A DNA stretch of 50,155 nt from Sideroxydans sp. (GCA_029850585.1 JARCRQ010000097.1:1-50155), one strand, 5' to 3'; counted from the stretch's first letter, positions 28,766 to 40,440 are shown. Made by a program: numbers and translations. Notes: generated by a model not told the origin, from the letters alone.

Positions 28766-30211
28766 TTAGAGTGATTTACGGAGGTGTACCGGGAGGATAT
28801 GCAACTCTTCTCGATACTTTGCGATGGTACGGCGGGCAATCACTACGCCCTGCTGTGCCAAAATTTCTGACATACGGCTGTCAGTCAGCGGCTTCATTTT
28901 ATCCTCTGCGCTAACTAATTGCTTAATCAATTCGCGAATTGCGGTCGATGAGCAATTACCGCCGCTTTCTGTGGCGAGCGCGCTGCCAAAAAAATACTTA
29001 AATTCATAAATGCCGCGCGGTGTGAGCATGAATTTTTGCGTGGTGCCGCGCGACACAGTGGATTCGTGCAGCTCTAATTCGTCAGCAATTTCACGCAACA
29101 CCAGCGGTCGCATGGCAATCGCGCCGTGTTCCAAAAACTGTTCTTGATGCAGCACGATGGCTTGTGCCACACGCAAAATGGTATCGAAGCGTTGCTGTAA
29201 ATTTTTAATCAGCCAATGCGCTTCTTGCAGTTGCGCGCCTAATTGCGAACCCGTTTTCTCACCGCGTTGTTGCAAGATATTGGCATACAGTTGATTGACG
29301 CGTAACTTCGGCAAGGCTTCGCCATTGAGTCGTACCCGCCACACGCCTTGATGTTTTTCCACCAGCACATCGGGGATGACGCGATCCGCTATACGGTCGT
29401 CAAACTCGTTGCCAGGCTTTGGGTTCAGGGTGGCAATCAAAGTTTGCGCGCTGCGTAATTCCTCATCGTTACAGCGCAAATAGCGTTTGATTTTGACAAA
29501 GTCATGCGCGCCCAACAACACCAAATGCTCACTCACCAAGCGTATTGCCAGCGCGCGCTGCGGCGTGTCGGCAGGCATCGCTTTGAGTTGCAACGCCAAA
29601 CATTCCGCCAAATCGCGTGCCGCGAGACCTGGCATATCCAAGTGTTGCAACTGCACCAAGGCGGTTTCCAAATCGTCCAAACTGATGTCCAACTCGGCAG
29701 GTAATAACGCCAAAATTTCATCCAGTGTTTGAGTGAGGTAGCCGTTTTCATCCAACGCGTCGATGAGTAAGGCGATGAGTTTTTGGTCTAGCGGTGAGAG
29801 TTGTGTGAGTAGCACCTGCTGCTGCAAATGCTCGCGCAGCGTGGCTAACTGAGCGGCTTGCTCAGGAAATTTATCATCGTCCTCGTCATGTGCGGTCGCA
29901 CCCTCGCTGCGCGATTGCCAATCCATCGCTTCATCCAAAGCGGGTTCGGCATCACGCTCATTACTTGATTCGACGGGAGCTTCAGGCGTGTCAGAGCTGG
30001 ATTGCTGGATGCTTTCTGGCGTTTGCGCCTCACCTGTAAACGGCACTAGCACAGCTGCTTCGGCGACTTCAAGCAAGGGATTTTCTTCCAACATGCGCGC
30101 CACTTCTTGCTGCATGTCTTGCGTAGAAAGCTGCAACAAACGAATCGCTTGTTGCAGCTGCGGAGTCAGGGTGAGGTGTTGCGACTGACGGAGTTGCAGA
30201 CCTACTTTCAC
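28766..30211 (-). CDS. rpoN: RNA polymerase factor sigma-54
   Basis: [30 protein letters not shown]...; RpoN box [15 protein letters not shown]. Confidence 0.97.
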   Translation of the reverse strand: MKVGLQLRQSQHLTLTPQLQQAIRLLQLSTQDMQQEVARMLEENPLLEVAEAAVLVPFTGEAQTPESIQQSSSDTPEAPVESSNERDAEPALDEAMDWQSRSEGATAHDEDDDKFPEQAAQLATLREHLQQQVLLTQLSPLDQKLIALLIDALDENGYLTQTLDEILALLPAELDISLDDLETALVQLQHLDMPGLAARDLAECLALQLKAMPADTPQRALAIRLVSEHLVLLGAHDFVKIKRYLRCNDEELRSAQTLIATLNPKPGNEFDDRIADRVIPDVLVEKHQGVWRVRLNGEALPKLRVNQLYANILQQRGEKTGSQLGAQLQEAHWLIKNLQQRFDTILRVAQAIVLHQEQFLEHGAIAMRPLVLREIADELELHESTVSRGTTQKFMLTPRGIYEFKYFFGSALATESGGNCSSTAIRELIKQLVSAEDKMKPLTDSRMSEILAQQGVVIARRTIAKYREELHILPVHLRKSL

Positions 30212-30930
30212 AGCTTAAAATTCTCGCCCAAATACACTTTGCGCACGCCTTCGTTGTAAATAATTTCTTCTGGTTTGCCCTCCGCCATCACCGCGCCCGC
30301 ATTGATGATATAAGCGCGATCGCAAATGCCCAAAGTTTCACGCACGTTGTGATCGGTAATCAGCACGCCGATGTCGCGTTGCTTCAAAAAATGAATGATT
30401 TTTTGAATGTCGATGACGGCAATCGGGTCAACGCCTGCGAAGGGTTCGTCGAGCAAAATAAAACGCGGATTAGTTGCCAAGGCGCGCGCAATTTCGACGC
30501 GGCGACGCTCGCCGCCCGACAAGCTCACCGCCGAATTATTGCGGATGTGGGTGATGTGTAAATCTTCCAACAGGCTTTCTAAGCGCGTGCGTAACTCGTC
30601 ATCTTTTAAGCCTTGCAACTCCAACACCGCTTGGATGTTTTCGGTCACGCTGAGGCGGCGAAAAATTGAGGCTTCTTGCGGCAAATAGCCTAAGCCTAAG
30701 CGCGCGCGTTTGTGGATGGGGAAATGGGTAATATCTTTATCGTCCAGCGTGATGCTGCCTGCGTCCGCCGCGACCAAGCCAACAATCATATAAAACGAAG
30801 TGGTTTTGCCCGCGCCATTAGGTCCCAACAAGCCAACCACTTCGCCGCTTTTAACCGTCAACGACGCATCGCGCACCACGGTGCGTGCGCCATATTTTTT
30901 TTGCAAGCCAGTGGCTCGAAGTTCACTCAT
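30208..30930 (-). CDS. lptB: LPS export ABC transporter ATP-binding protein
   Basis: [57 protein letters not shown]. Confidence 0.96.
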   Translation of the reverse strand: MSELRATGLQKKYGARTVVRDASLTVKSGEVVGLLGPNGAGKTTSFYMIVGLVAADAGSITLDDKDITHFPIHKRARLGLGYLPQEASIFRRLSVTENIQAVLELQGLKDDELRTRLESLLEDLHITHIRNNSAVSLSGGERRRVEIARALATNPRFILLDEPFAGVDPIAVIDIQKIIHFLKQRDIGVLITDHNVRETLGICDRAYIINAGAVMAEGKPEEIIYNEGVRKVYLGENFKL

Positions 30931-31493
30931 TTGATGACCTGTAAAGAAGTAGCGGGAACGGCACTGATGGCAGGCACAGGGCTACGCGGCTGCAACACGG
31001 CACGCACACGTTGCGGCGGCACACTGGTCGATGCTGACGCGTTTTTACCGCCATCATTGACCACAAAAATTTCTGTTTGTGAGTTGTAATTGATATGTTC
31101 GCCGCGAATAAAATCTCCTTCGCGTTTCAAGCGCGCTTGCCCATACAAATCCAAAATCTGCGTGTGCGTGTCGTACTCGATGCGCTGCGCATAGCCTTCC
31201 ACATATTCATTTACGCCTTCACGCTTTTGCCGAAAACTTGCGGTGTCGCCCGTTACTGTACCGAGTTTGTAGCCCTGCGCATCTTGGCTGACCACCACTT
31301 TTTCACCGCGCAATTGCAGCGTGCCTTGGTCAAATTTAACGTGTCCCGTAAAGGTGCTGATTTGCTTGGCTTGGTCGAGTAACACTTGGTCGGCTTCAAT
31401 TTGCAGCGGCTGTTCGCGGTCGGCTAATTCCGCGTGACATAACGGGGCGGCAAGTGCCAAGAGCAGCGCGAATTTAATTCGGAGTAACAACAT
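30927..31493 (-). CDS. lptA: LPS transport periplasmic protein LptA
   Basis: 188 aa; signal peptide, [45 protein letters not shown]; adjacent to lptB. Confidence 0.92.
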   Translation of the reverse strand: MLLLRIKFALLLALAAPLCHAELADREQPLQIEADQVLLDQAKQISTFTGHVKFDQGTLQLRGEKVVVSQDAQGYKLGTVTGDTASFRQKREGVNEYVEGYAQRIEYDTHTQILDLYGQARLKREGDFIRGEHINYNSQTEIFVVNDGGKNASASTSVPPQRVRAVLQPRSPVPAISAVPATSLQVIK

Positions 31494-32052
31494 GAACCGC
31501 CTTTACTTGCGAGAGAAATTGTAGGGTTTGTGCGCGATTATCTAACTCAAAACCGTGCGCGTTGATGGTGTTGTTGGCATCCGTAAACGTGACTGCACGA
31601 TTGCTGCTGACGCGCTCTAATTTAGGTAAAAATTTTAGGTAGTCGCTGACAATGAGCAGCTCACTTTGTTTAGCAACGGGCGCGCGCGTGACTTGCACCT
31701 TGCCCATCAACTCAACTAACTCACCACGCTGACTTAACACGCCTCGTTCGCCCGTTAAATGAACATCCGCACCATTCGGCGCGAGCATGGTGACCTCAGG
31801 CTTCGTCAATTGCGAGCTGTCGTCATCGGGGTAATGGGTGAGCTGTTTGGCGATGAGTAAAAAATGCGGCTTACCTTGTAAGTCGTAGGCTTGCGCGCGA
31901 ATCTCATCCGCCAGTGCATCGGCTAAATGCGCATCGCGCAGCACGATAGGTTTGTTGATTTGAGCGGGATGATTCAACCAATACGCGCCCGCCAACACGG
32001 CGAGCAGCGGCACGACATGCCACCAATAACGCGCGCGTGCAGCGAGTTTCAT
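31474..32052 (-). CDS. lptC: LPS export system protein LptC
   Basis: 192 aa; single N-terminal TM, LTKPEVTMLAPNGADVHLTGERGVLSQRGELVELMGKVQVTR; operon position. Confidence 0.9.
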   Translation of the reverse strand: MKLAARARYWWHVVPLLAVLAGAYWLNHPAQINKPIVLRDAHLADALADEIRAQAYDLQGKPHFLLIAKQLTHYPDDDSSQLTKPEVTMLAPNGADVHLTGERGVLSQRGELVELMGKVQVTRAPVAKQSELLIVSDYLKFLPKLERVSSNRAVTFTDANNTINAHGFELDNRAQTLQFLSQVKAVHVVTPN

Positions 32053-32579
32053 TTTAAGTATTGCGCGAGCTGTCCATCCAGCGTGCCTTGCGCGTGCATA
32101 ATCAGTTCGCAGGCTTCTCGCACCGCACCATGCCCGCCACGGCGTTGAGTAATGTAGTTGGCATGTTCGCGTACCAACTGCGGTGCGTCAGGCACGCTGA
32201 TTGCCAGTCCAACATTGCGCAACACGGTTAAATCCACCACGTCGTCGCCCATATAGGCGGCGGCATCGCGGGTTAATTTCAATCGGTCGAGCAAATCATT
32301 CATTGCCGAGAGCTTGTGTTCCACGCCTTGATAGACATGCGTAATGCCTAAATTTGCGGCACGGTATTCGACGCATTTAGATTGTCGCCCCGTGATAATG
32401 GCAACCTCTACCCCAGAGGCTTTGAGCAGCTTGATGCCTAAGCCATCCAAGGTGTTAAAGCGTTTGAACTCGTTGCCCGAATCGGACAAATACAAGCCGC
32501 CATCGGTCATTACGCCATCCACATCGAAGGCAACTAATTTAATCAACTTGGCACGGTTCAATAACATAATTTTCTCCAA
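32049..32579 (-). CDS. kdsC: 3-deoxy-D-manno-octulosonate 8-phosphate phosphatase
   Basis: KLVAFDVDGVMTDGGLYLSDSGNEFKRFNTLDGLGIKLLKASG. Start may be ATG 32567. Confidence 0.94.
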   Translation of the reverse strand: MEKIMLLNRAKLIKLVAFDVDGVMTDGGLYLSDSGNEFKRFNTLDGLGIKLLKASGVEVAIITGRQSKCVEYRAANLGITHVYQGVEHKLSAMNDLLDRLKLTRDAAAYMGDDVVDLTVLRNVGLAISVPDAPQLVREHANYITQRRGGHGAVREACELIMHAQGTLDGQLAQYLK

Positions 32580-32587
32580 AAAATTTT

Positions 32588-32688
32588 AAGGGTATCTCTA
32601 TAAATCCAAATCTCGTCGCAATACATTGTTCGCGCCTTCGCACGAAACAAGGTGCGAAGGCGACTATAGTTTCATGGAGAAGACCCTT
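32588..32688. repeat. MITE-like 101-bp element with terminal inverted repeats and central hairpin
   Basis: AAGGGTATCTCTATAAA at left versus AAGGGTCTTCTCCATGAAA (reverse complement of right end); central perfect 11-bp stem CGCCTTCGCAC/GTGCGAAGGCG (32633-32643/32652-32662). Confidence 0.55.
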
Positions 32689-32760
32689 GCGGTTTAGTCT
32701 TGCTTAGAGCTTTGAATTTCTAGAAACATCCTAAGACGCGAGGCACTTCTTTTCAAAAAC

Positions 32761-33747
32761 TCAAATGACTTTAGCGCGCAACAGGTCGTGCATATTCAAC
32801 GCGCCGACTAAACGCTGCTGGCTGTCCACCACCAGCAGTTGATTGATATTGCGCGCCTCCATCAAACTCACCGCATCCACTGCTAAGGCTTCGGGCGCGA
32901 TACTGCTAGGATTTTTTGACATCACAGTTTGCACAGGCGTAGTCGCAAAGTTGATTTGTTTTTCTAAATTACGGCGCAAATCGCCATCGGTATAAATGCC
33001 CAACACGCGCTGCTCGGTATCCACCACCGCCGTCATGCCCACGCCTTTTTTGGAAATTTCTAGCAGCGCGACACTCAACATCGCGTCCTGCGCCACGCTA
33101 GGCACGGCATCCCCGCTACGCATAATGTCGCGTACATGGGTCAATAATTTACGTCCCAAACTGCCGCCCGGATGCGAGCGCGCAAAGTCTTCGGCGGCAA
33201 ATCCTTTCGCATCCAACAACGCCACGGCGAGTGCGTCGCCCAACGCCAACGCCGCAGTAGTGCTGGCGGTTGGCGCAAGTCCCATCGGGCAGGCTTCTTT
33301 TTCAATCGCGGCATTCAGATGCACATCGGCAGCAAGGGCTAAGCTCGATTGATTAAATCCCGTCATGCTAATTAGCTTCGCGCCTAAGCGTTTAATCACT
33401 GGCACGATGGTCATCAGCTCGGAACTTTCGCCCGAATAGGACAGCGCGATAATCACGTCGTCCGCCATAATCATGCCCAAATCGCCATGACTGGCTTCGC
33501 CTGGATGGACAAAGTAAGCAGGTGTACCCGTGCTCGCCATGGTCGCGGCAATTTTCCGCGCGATATGTCCAGACTTGCCCATGCCGCTCACAATCACGCG
33601 ACCTTGGCACGCCAAAATCAAATCCAATGCGCGTAAAAAATCCGCGTCTAAGCGGAGTGCTAATTGCGTAATCGCAGCGGCTTCGATATTGAGAACTTCG
33701 CGGGCGAGGTCTAGTGCGCGTGAGGTGGCAGGGAGTGGTTTTTTCAT
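32761..33747 (-). CDS. kdsD: Arabinose-5-phosphate isomerase (KpsF/GutQ family)
   Basis: SIS domain GRVIVSGMGKSGHIARKIAATMASTGTPAYFVHPGEASHGDLGMI plus tandem CBS domains. Confidence 0.95.
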   Translation of the reverse strand: MKKPLPATSRALDLAREVLNIEAAAITQLALRLDADFLRALDLILACQGRVIVSGMGKSGHIARKIAATMASTGTPAYFVHPGEASHGDLGMIMADDVIIALSYSGESSELMTIVPVIKRLGAKLISMTGFNQSSLALAADVHLNAAIEKEACPMGLAPTASTTAALALGDALAVALLDAKGFAAEDFARSHPGGSLGRKLLTHVRDIMRSGDAVPSVAQDAMLSVALLEISKKGVGMTAVVDTEQRVLGIYTDGDLRRNLEKQINFATTPVQTVMSKNPSSIAPEALAVDAVSLMEARNINQLLVVDSQQRLVGALNMHDLLRAKVI

Positions 33748-33823
33748 AGCGCAGCATTATAGCGAAAGTGGCACGGCGTGCCTGATTGGAAAATCGTGAG
33801 CGGAGAAAATTATGCGCGAACGA

Positions 33824-34285
33824 TTAAATCGGCAAACTGGTGCTATCCAGCGCGCGACGCAACACAAAGCTGGAGCGCACCCCCGTTACGCCTTTGATGC
33901 GGGTGATGCGATTGAGCAGCAACTCCTGATACGCATCCATATCGCGCACCACTACCTTGAGCTGGTAATCGGCATCTTGCCCTGTAATCAGCAGGCACTC
34001 CAACACTTCGGGACACTTGATAATTTGCGCTTCAAAATGACTCAAGCGTTCGGGCGTGTGTTGTTCCATGGAAATTAACACCAACGCCATCAGCGACAAG
34101 CCCATGGCTTTGGCATCCAAAATAGCGCGGTAGCCGACAATTAAGCCCGCCTCTTCCAGCGCGCGCACGCGGCGTAAACACGGCGAAGGCGACAAGCTAA
34201 TTTGCTCGGCTAAATCTTGGTTGCTGATGCGCCCATCCTGTTGCAACGCCCGCAAAATCTGTGCATCGTAGTCGTCGAGTTGCAT
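33824..34285 (-). CDS. Lrp/AsnC family transcriptional regulator
   Basis: MQLDDYDAQILRALQQDGRISNQDLAEQISLSPSPCLRRVRALEEAGLI. Confidence 0.93.
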   Translation of the reverse strand: MQLDDYDAQILRALQQDGRISNQDLAEQISLSPSPCLRRVRALEEAGLIVGYRAILDAKAMGLSLMALVLISMEQHTPERLSHFEAQIIKCPEVLECLLITGQDADYQLKVVVRDMDAYQELLLNRITRIKGVTGVRSSFVLRRALDSTSLPI

Positions 34286-34446
34286 ATCATTCCTTATAAT
34301 CGTTATTTTCAGCATTAAATTATAGCTATTTGCCACATGTGCGCAATTATATTGCCGTGATTGCTGATTATGAAGCCGATTACGCAATAATTTGCGTTGA
34401 GGTTTTGCTTAATATGACCGCCTCTTAAATGCCTTGAGGAGTCGTC

Positions 34447-36120
34447 ATGTTGCAACATCCCCACACTAAATATCGCGCCTTCCCCGCCATTCATTTGCCC
34501 AACCGTGCATGGCCGAATCGCACCCTCACGGCTGCGCCGATTTGGCAGAGTACTGATTTGCGCGATGGTAATCAGGCCTTGTTTGAGCCGATGAATGCCG
34601 AGCGAAAAATGCGCATGTTCAAGATGTTGTGCGACATCGGTTTGAAAGAAATCGAAGTGGCTTTTCCGTCCGCATCGGCGACGGATTTTGACTTTGTGCG
34701 CAGCCTCATTAGCGAGCGGCATATCCCCGACGATGTCACCATCGCCGTGCTCACGCAGGCTCGCGAACACTTGATTATTCGCACCATGCAAGCCTTGCAA
34801 GGCGCGCGCCGCGCCATCGTGCATGTGTATAACGCCACCTCGCAACCGTTCCGCGACAGCGTGTTTGGCTTGAGCAAAAGCGAGGTGATTGCGATGGCGG
34901 TGGACGCGGTCAAGCTGATTAAAAAACTCGCCGCCGAGCAGCCCGAAACCGAATGGATTTTAGAGTACAGCCCCGAAACTTTTAGTGCGACCGAGCTCGA
35001 TTTCGCCGTAGAGATTTGCGATGCGGTCACGCTCGCGTGGGGCGCGTCGCCGACGAATAAAGTCATCCTCAATTTGCCTAGCACCGTCGAAGTGTCCACG
35101 CCCAACATTTATGCCGATCAAATTGAATGGATGCACACTCATTTAGCGCGCCGCGACAGCGTGATTTTGAGTTTGCACACGCACAACGATAGAGGCACGG
35201 CGGTGGCGGCGGCGGAGCTGGGTTTGATGGCAGGTGCAGAGCGGGTCGAGGGCTGTTTGTTTGGTAATGGAGAACGCACTGGCAATGTCGATTTGGTCAC
35301 GCTCGCCTTAAATCTTTACAGCCAAGGCGTGTCGCCCAAATTGGACTTTTCTGACATACACGACATCGCCCGCACTGTTGAATACTGCACACAACTCCCC
35401 ATCCATCCGCGTCATCCTTATGTCGGCGATTTGGTGTTCACCGCCTTTTCAGGTTCGCATCAAGATGCGATTAAAAAAGGTTTCGCTGCGCAAGCCGCCG
35501 ACGCGCTTTGGAGCGTGCCGTATTTGCCCATTGACCCCAAAGATGTGGGGCGCAATTACGACTCGGTGATACGCGTCAACAGCCAATCGGGCAAAGGCGG
35601 CGTGGCATATTTGTTGGAAGCCGAATACGGCATCGTCATGCCGCGCCGCTTGCAAGTGGAGTTCGCCAGCGTGGTGCAACAGCATGTCGATAGCAGTCAC
35701 GGTGAGTTGAGCGCGGCGGATATTTGGGCGTTATTCAGCGCGACCTATTGCGTGCCCAACGCCGCACTTAGCTATGTCGAACATCATTTATTTGAAGTGA
35801 GCGCGACGCAGCAAGGCATCCGTTTAAGCATCAGTCAAAACGGCGCAGTGCAGCAGTTGACGGGGCAAGGCAACGGACCGATAGATGCGGCGGTGGATGC
35901 GTTAAGCGGCTTAGGTATCTGCCTCAAAGTGCGCGGCTATGAAGAACGCGCCACCGCCAATAGCCGCCGCAACGCCGACGCATCAGCCTGTGCGTTTATT
36001 GAAGTCATCCACGCAGACGGCGGCGCGCAATGCTACGGCGTGGGTCTAGACAGCAACATCGTCACGGCTACACTTAAAGCGTTATTGAGTGGCGCGAATC
36101 GCTTGGGTGCATTTTATTAG
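34447..36120 (+). CDS. leuA: 2-isopropylmalate synthase, long (type 2) form
   Basis: 557 aa; [81 protein letters not shown]. Confidence 0.94.
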   Translation: MLQHPHTKYRAFPAIHLPNRAWPNRTLTAAPIWQSTDLRDGNQALFEPMNAERKMRMFKMLCDIGLKEIEVAFPSASATDFDFVRSLISERHIPDDVTIAVLTQAREHLIIRTMQALQGARRAIVHVYNATSQPFRDSVFGLSKSEVIAMAVDAVKLIKKLAAEQPETEWILEYSPETFSATELDFAVEICDAVTLAWGASPTNKVILNLPSTVEVSTPNIYADQIEWMHTHLARRDSVILSLHTHNDRGTAVAAAELGLMAGAERVEGCLFGNGERTGNVDLVTLALNLYSQGVSPKLDFSDIHDIARTVEYCTQLPIHPRHPYVGDLVFTAFSGSHQDAIKKGFAAQAADALWSVPYLPIDPKDVGRNYDSVIRVNSQSGKGGVAYLLEAEYGIVMPRRLQVEFASVVQQHVDSSHGELSAADIWALFSATYCVPNAALSYVEHHLFEVSATQQGIRLSISQNGAVQQLTGQGNGPIDAAVDALSGLGICLKVRGYEERATANSRRNADASACAFIEVIHADGGAQCYGVGLDSNIVTATLKALLSGANRLGAFY

Positions 36121-36146
36121 TTACAGATATGTAGTAACATAATCGT

Positions 36147-36437
36147 ATGGATATTTGTTTTGAATGGGATGATGAAAAAGCTCACAGCAATCTTAAAAAG
36201 CACCACGTCAGCTTTGAAATTGCGGCGCGTGCTTTTCTCGATCCACTAGCACTGAGCGTTCAAGACCGCATTGAAGGTGGCGAATATCGCTGGCAAACAT
36301 TGGGCGTGGTTGATAGCTATCTGCTGCTACTGGTGGCTCACACCGTGCGTCAAAGTGATGAAAGCGAAATTATCGAAATTATTTCGGCTCGCAAAGCCGA
36401 CAAAAAGGAGCGCGCATATTATGAAAAAAACCATTAA
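36147..36437 (+). CDS. brnT: BrnT family toxin
   Basis: MDICFEWDDEKAHSNLKKHHVSFEIAARAFLDP...IIEIISARKADKKERAYYE. Confidence 0.93.
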   Translation: MDICFEWDDEKAHSNLKKHHVSFEIAARAFLDPLALSVQDRIEGGEYRWQTLGVVDSYLLLLVAHTVRQSDESEIIEIISARKADKKERAYYEKNH

Positions 36438-36729
36438 ATTTACTTTGGATACCGCCCAGCCTGCGCCATTAAGCAAGGCTCAAAAAGCCAGTCTTAAAGC
36501 CTTGGCAGCGACGTCAGACAAGGATATTGATTTTAGCGACGCGCCAAAAATGAACGAGGCGTTTTGGCAAAACGCAGTAGTCAATCCTTTTTACCGTCCT
36601 ACTAAAACATCTACCACCGTGCGCGTTGATGCGGATGTTTTAGCTTGGTTAAAATCACAAGGAAAAGGCTATCAAACCCGCCTCAATGCGATTTTGCGCG
36701 CCGCCATGCTGCTTGAAATGAAGCACTAA
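36421..36729 (+). CDS. brnA: BrnA family antitoxin
   Basis: MKKTIKFTLDTAQP...TSTTVRVDADVLAWLKSQGKGYQTRLNAILRAAM; overlaps brnT; ATG 36421 lies in the longer track ORF frame. Confidence 0.9.
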   Translation: MKKTIKFTLDTAQPAPLSKAQKASLKALAATSDKDIDFSDAPKMNEAFWQNAVVNPFYRPTKTSTTVRVDADVLAWLKSQGKGYQTRLNAILRAAMLLEMKH

Positions 36730-36763
36730 AAAAGCAGTACATTCAAACGGCAATCTCATCAAT

Positions 36764-39700
36764 TTAGGCATACACCACCTGCACATTTTGCTCATCGAGC
36801 AAACCGTGCAAGTCGCGCAACAGGTCGTTGGACAGGGTGACTTGCCAACTCTCATTTAGCCGAAGTTGGCAGGCGGCGGTGGGGGTTCGGTAGTAGAGCT
36901 GCACGGCGCATTTGCCTTCGCGATACGGGGTGAGGATTTTTTTCAGTTGCGCGATATTCACCTTGCCGTCGCAGCGTAGCGATAGTTGTTGGGCAAAATT
37001 GGAGCGCGCTTGGGCTAAGTCGAACAGCTCTTCACCGCTCACGCGGATGTTGCCTGAATACTCGTCTAGCGTGGCTTTGCCGCGCACCACTAACAATTCG
37101 TCTTCGATAATCCACGGTCGATTGGCTTCGTAAATTTCGTTGAATACGGTCAGCTCGGTTTGTCCCGCGCCGTCATCTAAAGTAATCACCGCCATGCGTC
37201 CGCGTCGCGTTTGTTGGATGCGTATCGCGGAGACGATGCCTGCAATCAGCACCGCCACGCCGCGCGATTTGCCTTGTCCGCCGCCATAGCCACCCCCGTT
37301 GGATTTGCCGACTAATTGCGGGGTGAGGTCGCTTAGTTTCAGCTTGATAAAGTTGCTTAATTCTTCGGCATATTCTTGGTAAGGATGGCCGCCTAAATAA
37401 ATGCCGAGGCTGATTTTTTCTTGCACTAATTGCTCGCGCAAACTCCAACGCGGCACGTCGGCGGTCTGCACAATGAGCACCGCATCGGCTTCGTCATCGC
37501 CGAATAAACTGTTTTGATTTGCCGCGCGCGCTTGCTGGTCGGCACTCGCCAACGCCGCGTCCACACTCGCCATGAGTGCTGCGCGGTTGTCGTTAATGCT
37601 ATCGAACGCGCCCGCTTTAATTAGGGCTTCAACGGTGCGACGATTGAGTACACGCTTATCGACGCGGCGACAAAAATCGAATAAATCGCGGAAGCTGCCG
37701 CCTTTTTCACGCGCCGCAACCAAGCAGTTAATCGCTGCTTCTCCCGTACCTTTAATCGCACCCAAACCATACGCAATCGTTTGTTCATCAACGGGCGCAA
37801 AGCGATAGCCGGAGCTGTTCACATCGGGCAGCAACACGCGCACATTTTGTTGCAGCGTGTCTGCGTAAAAAGTGCTGACTTTTTCGGTATTGTCCAAATC
37901 GCTAGACAAAGTCGCTGCCATAAACGCGGCAGGGAAATGCGCTTTGAGATAGGCGGTTTGATAGGCAACTAAAGCGTAAGCGGCGGAATGGGATTTATTA
38001 AAACCATAGCCCGCGAACATTTCCATCAAGTCAAACAAGCGCGTGGAAAGTTTTTCTGCTATGCCGCGATTGGTCGCGCCCGCGACAAAAATGCCGCGTT
38101 GGCGCGCCATTTCTTCAGGATCTTTTTTACCCATCGCACGACGCAACATATCCGCGCCGCCCAGCGTGTAGCCGCCGATGATTTGCGAAATCTGCATCAC
38201 CTGCTCTTGGTAAACAATCACCCCGTAAGTTGGCTTGAGCGAGGCTTCCAGTTCAGGATGAAAATAGTCGGCTTCGGCGCGGCCGTGTTTACGGTTAATA
38301 AAATCTTCCACCATGCCTGATTCCAACGGACCTGGACGGAACAGCGCGACCAGCGCGACGATGTCCTCAAAGGTGCTCGGTTGCAGGCGTTTAATCAGGT
38401 CTTTCATGCCGCGCGATTCGAGCTGGAACACGGCGGTGGTGTTGCATTTTTTCAGCAAATCGTAAGGGGCGGGGTCGTCGAGCGGAATGGTCTCGATATT
38501 AAACAGTGAAGCGTCAGCGGTGAAAGGTGAAAGGTGAACCGCGTCCGAGGTAAGCACAGACTTTTCACTTTTCACCTTTCCCGTTTCACTGCTTTGTAGT
38601 CGATTCACATGCTGCACCGCCCAATCAATAATCGTCAGCGTGCGCAAGCCCAAAAAGTCGAACTTGACCAAGCCGATGGCTTCCACATCGTCTTTGTCAT
38701 ATTGGCTGACTGCCTTGCCGTCATTGCCTGCGACGATATTTTCCGCGCTATACAGCGAACAAAAATCAGTCAGTTTGCCCGGTGCGATTAACACGCCGCC
38801 CGCGTGCATGCCGACGTTACGTACCAAATCTTCTAAGCGTCCCGCCAGTTCTAATAATTCGTCCACGCCTTCTTCATTTTCGGCGATGACATTAATTTCA
38901 GGTTCGGTGGCGCGCGCTTTTTCCAGCGACACGGGTTTCACGCCTTCAATCGGAATTAACTTGGATAAGCGGTCGCACAAGCCGTACGGGAAATCCATCA
39001 CGCGCCCCACGTCGCGGATCACCGCTTTGGATGCCATCGTGCCAAACGTGGCGATTTGCGAGACGCACTGTGCGCCGTATTTTTGCTTGACGTAATCAAT
39101 CACGCGATCGCGTCCTTCGGGACAAAAATCCACGTCAAAGTCGGGCATCGAGACGCGTTCAGGATTCAAAAAACGCTCGAACAGCAATTCGTATTTGAGC
39201 GGATCAAGATCGGTAATGCCCAATGAATACGCGACCAGCGAGCCCGCACCCGAGCCGCGACCAGGACCCACGGGTACGCCGTTGCCTTTTGCCCAACGAA
39301 TAAAGTCGGCAACAATCAAAAAATAACCAGGGAAGCCCATCTTGATGATGGTGTCGTTCTCGAAATCTAAACGTGCTTGATATTCAGGAAATTTGGCGGC
39401 GCGAATGTCGCTATCGGGATAGAGAAACGCCATGCGCTGCTGCAAACCGAGCTGCGACTCGCTACGCATAAAATCATCCAAGCCCATGCCGTTTGGCGTA
39501 GGAAAATCAGGCAAGCTGGGTTTGCCCAAGGTCAGCGACAAATTGCAGCGGCGCGCAATTGCCACGCTGTTTTGCAAGGCTTCTGGCACATCGGCAAACA
39601 AGGTCGCCATCTCGGCTTGGGTTTTGAAATACTGCTGTTCGGTAAAGGCTTTGGCGCGGCGTTTGTCGTTCAACACATAGCCTTCGGCGATGCACACGCG

Positions 39701-40348
39701 CGCTTCGTGCGCCTTAAAATCCGCGCCGCTTAAAAACTGCACGGGGTGCGTGGCGACCACAGGCAAATCCAGCTCGCCCGCCAAAGCCAATGCCGCCGCG
39801 ATATACGGCTCTTCATCGGCATGTCCGACGCGTTGAATCTCAACGTAATAGCGTTGCGGAAATAACGCCGCCCAATCACGCGCGTGTTGCTTTGCCAAGT
39901 TCGCATTGCCTGCCAACAAGGCGTTACCGACCTCGCCTAAATGCGCGCCCGACAAGGCGATTAAACCTTCCGTGCCTTCTTGCACAAACCACTCGCGACG
40001 CAGCTCAGCGCGGTTGCGATATTGATTTTCTAAATAGGCGCGCGACAGCAAACGGCACAACAGCAAATAGCCCGCGTTGGACTGGCACAGCAACAGCAGC
40101 CGTTGTGGACGATCGCGATCGGTGTCGTTGGTGATAAATACATCGCAGCCGATAACGGGCTTCAAACCCTTGCTGCGCGCGGCTTTGTAAAATTTAATCA
40201 GCCCAAAAGTGTTGCTCAAATCGGTTAATGCGAGAGCGGGCATCGCGTCTGCATGTGCCGCTGCGACAGCCGCATCAAGGCGCACCATACCGTCAGCAAT
40301 GGAGTATTCGCTGTGTAAACGCAGATGGACAAAAGCGGGAGAGGACAT
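36764..40348 (-). CDS. dnaE: DNA polymerase III alpha subunit
   Basis: 1194 aa; PHP domain [77 protein letters not shown]. Confidence 0.97.
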   Translation of the reverse strand: MSSPAFVHLRLHSEYSIADGMVRLDAAVAAAHADAMPALALTDLSNTFGLIKFYKAARSKGLKPVIGCDVFITNDTDRDRPQRLLLLCQSNAGYLLLCRLLSRAYLENQYRNRAELRREWFVQEGTEGLIALSGAHLGEVGNALLAGNANLAKQHARDWAALFPQRYYVEIQRVGHADEEPYIAAALALAGELDLPVVATHPVQFLSGADFKAHEARVCIAEGYVLNDKRRAKAFTEQQYFKTQAEMATLFADVPEALQNSVAIARRCNLSLTLGKPSLPDFPTPNGMGLDDFMRSESQLGLQQRMAFLYPDSDIRAAKFPEYQARLDFENDTIIKMGFPGYFLIVADFIRWAKGNGVPVGPGRGSGAGSLVAYSLGITDLDPLKYELLFERFLNPERVSMPDFDVDFCPEGRDRVIDYVKQKYGAQCVSQIATFGTMASKAVIRDVGRVMDFPYGLCDRLSKLIPIEGVKPVSLEKARATEPEINVIAENEEGVDELLELAGRLEDLVRNVGMHAGGVLIAPGKLTDFCSLYSAENIVAGNDGKAVSQYDKDDVEAIGLVKFDFLGLRTLTIIDWAVQHVNRLQSSETGKVKSEKSVLTSDAVHLSPFTADASLFNIETIPLDDPAPYDLLKKCNTTAVFQLESRGMKDLIKRLQPSTFEDIVALVALFRPGPLESGMVEDFINRKHGRAEADYFHPELEASLKPTYGVIVYQEQVMQISQIIGGYTLGGADMLRRAMGKKDPEEMARQRGIFVAGATNRGIAEKLSTRLFDLMEMFAGYGFNKSHSAAYALVAYQTAYLKAHFPAAFMAATLSSDLDNTEKVSTFYADTLQQNVRVLLPDVNSSGYRFAPVDEQTIAYGLGAIKGTGEAAINCLVAAREKGGSFRDLFDFCRRVDKRVLNRRTVEALIKAGAFDSINDNRAALMASVDAALASADQQARAANQNSLFGDDEADAVLIVQTADVPRWSLREQLVQEKISLGIYLGGHPYQEYAEELSNFIKLKLSDLTPQLVGKSNGGGYGGGQGKSRGVAVLIAGIVSAIRIQQTRRGRMAVITLDDGAGQTELTVFNEIYEANRPWIIEDELLVVRGKATLDEYSGNIRVSGEELFDLAQARSNFAQQLSLRCDGKVNIAQLKKILTPYREGKCAVQLYYRTPTAACQLRLNESWQVTLSNDLLRDLHGLLDEQNVQVVYA
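38515..38592. repeat. Imperfect palindromic element located in frame inside dnaE
   Basis: Left GTGAAAGGTGAAAGGTGAA versus right arm (reverse complement) GGGAAAGGTGAAAAGTGAA, 17/19; encodes [29 protein letters not shown]. Confidence 0.75.
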
Positions 40349-40358
40349 GGCGGGAAGA

Positions 40359-40404
40359 GAAAAAATTGCGGCGCGGATTTTAACATCCGCGCCGCAATTT
40401 TTTC
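40359..40404 (-). terminator. Strong hairpin between rfbC and dnaE
   Basis: Perfect 20-bp stem GAAAAAATTGCGGCGCGGAT / ATCCGCGCCGCAATTTTTTC with 6-nt loop. Confidence 0.85.
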
Positions 40405-40440
40405 AGCTAGTTCGACTGCTGATTGGTAGTGTGAATTAAA

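Noticed and set aside
34286-34446. Possible Leu-rich leader peptide and attenuator upstream of leuA
   Set aside because: Short ORFs present (e.g. MCAIILP*) lack a Leu-codon run and no terminator/antiterminator pair is evident; the divergent Lrp-type regulator is a simpler control candidate.
37280-37325. Gly-rich [17 protein letters not shown] segment in DnaE as a third inserted element
   Set aside because: Short low-complexity loop without inverted repeats at the DNA level; more likely linker expansion.
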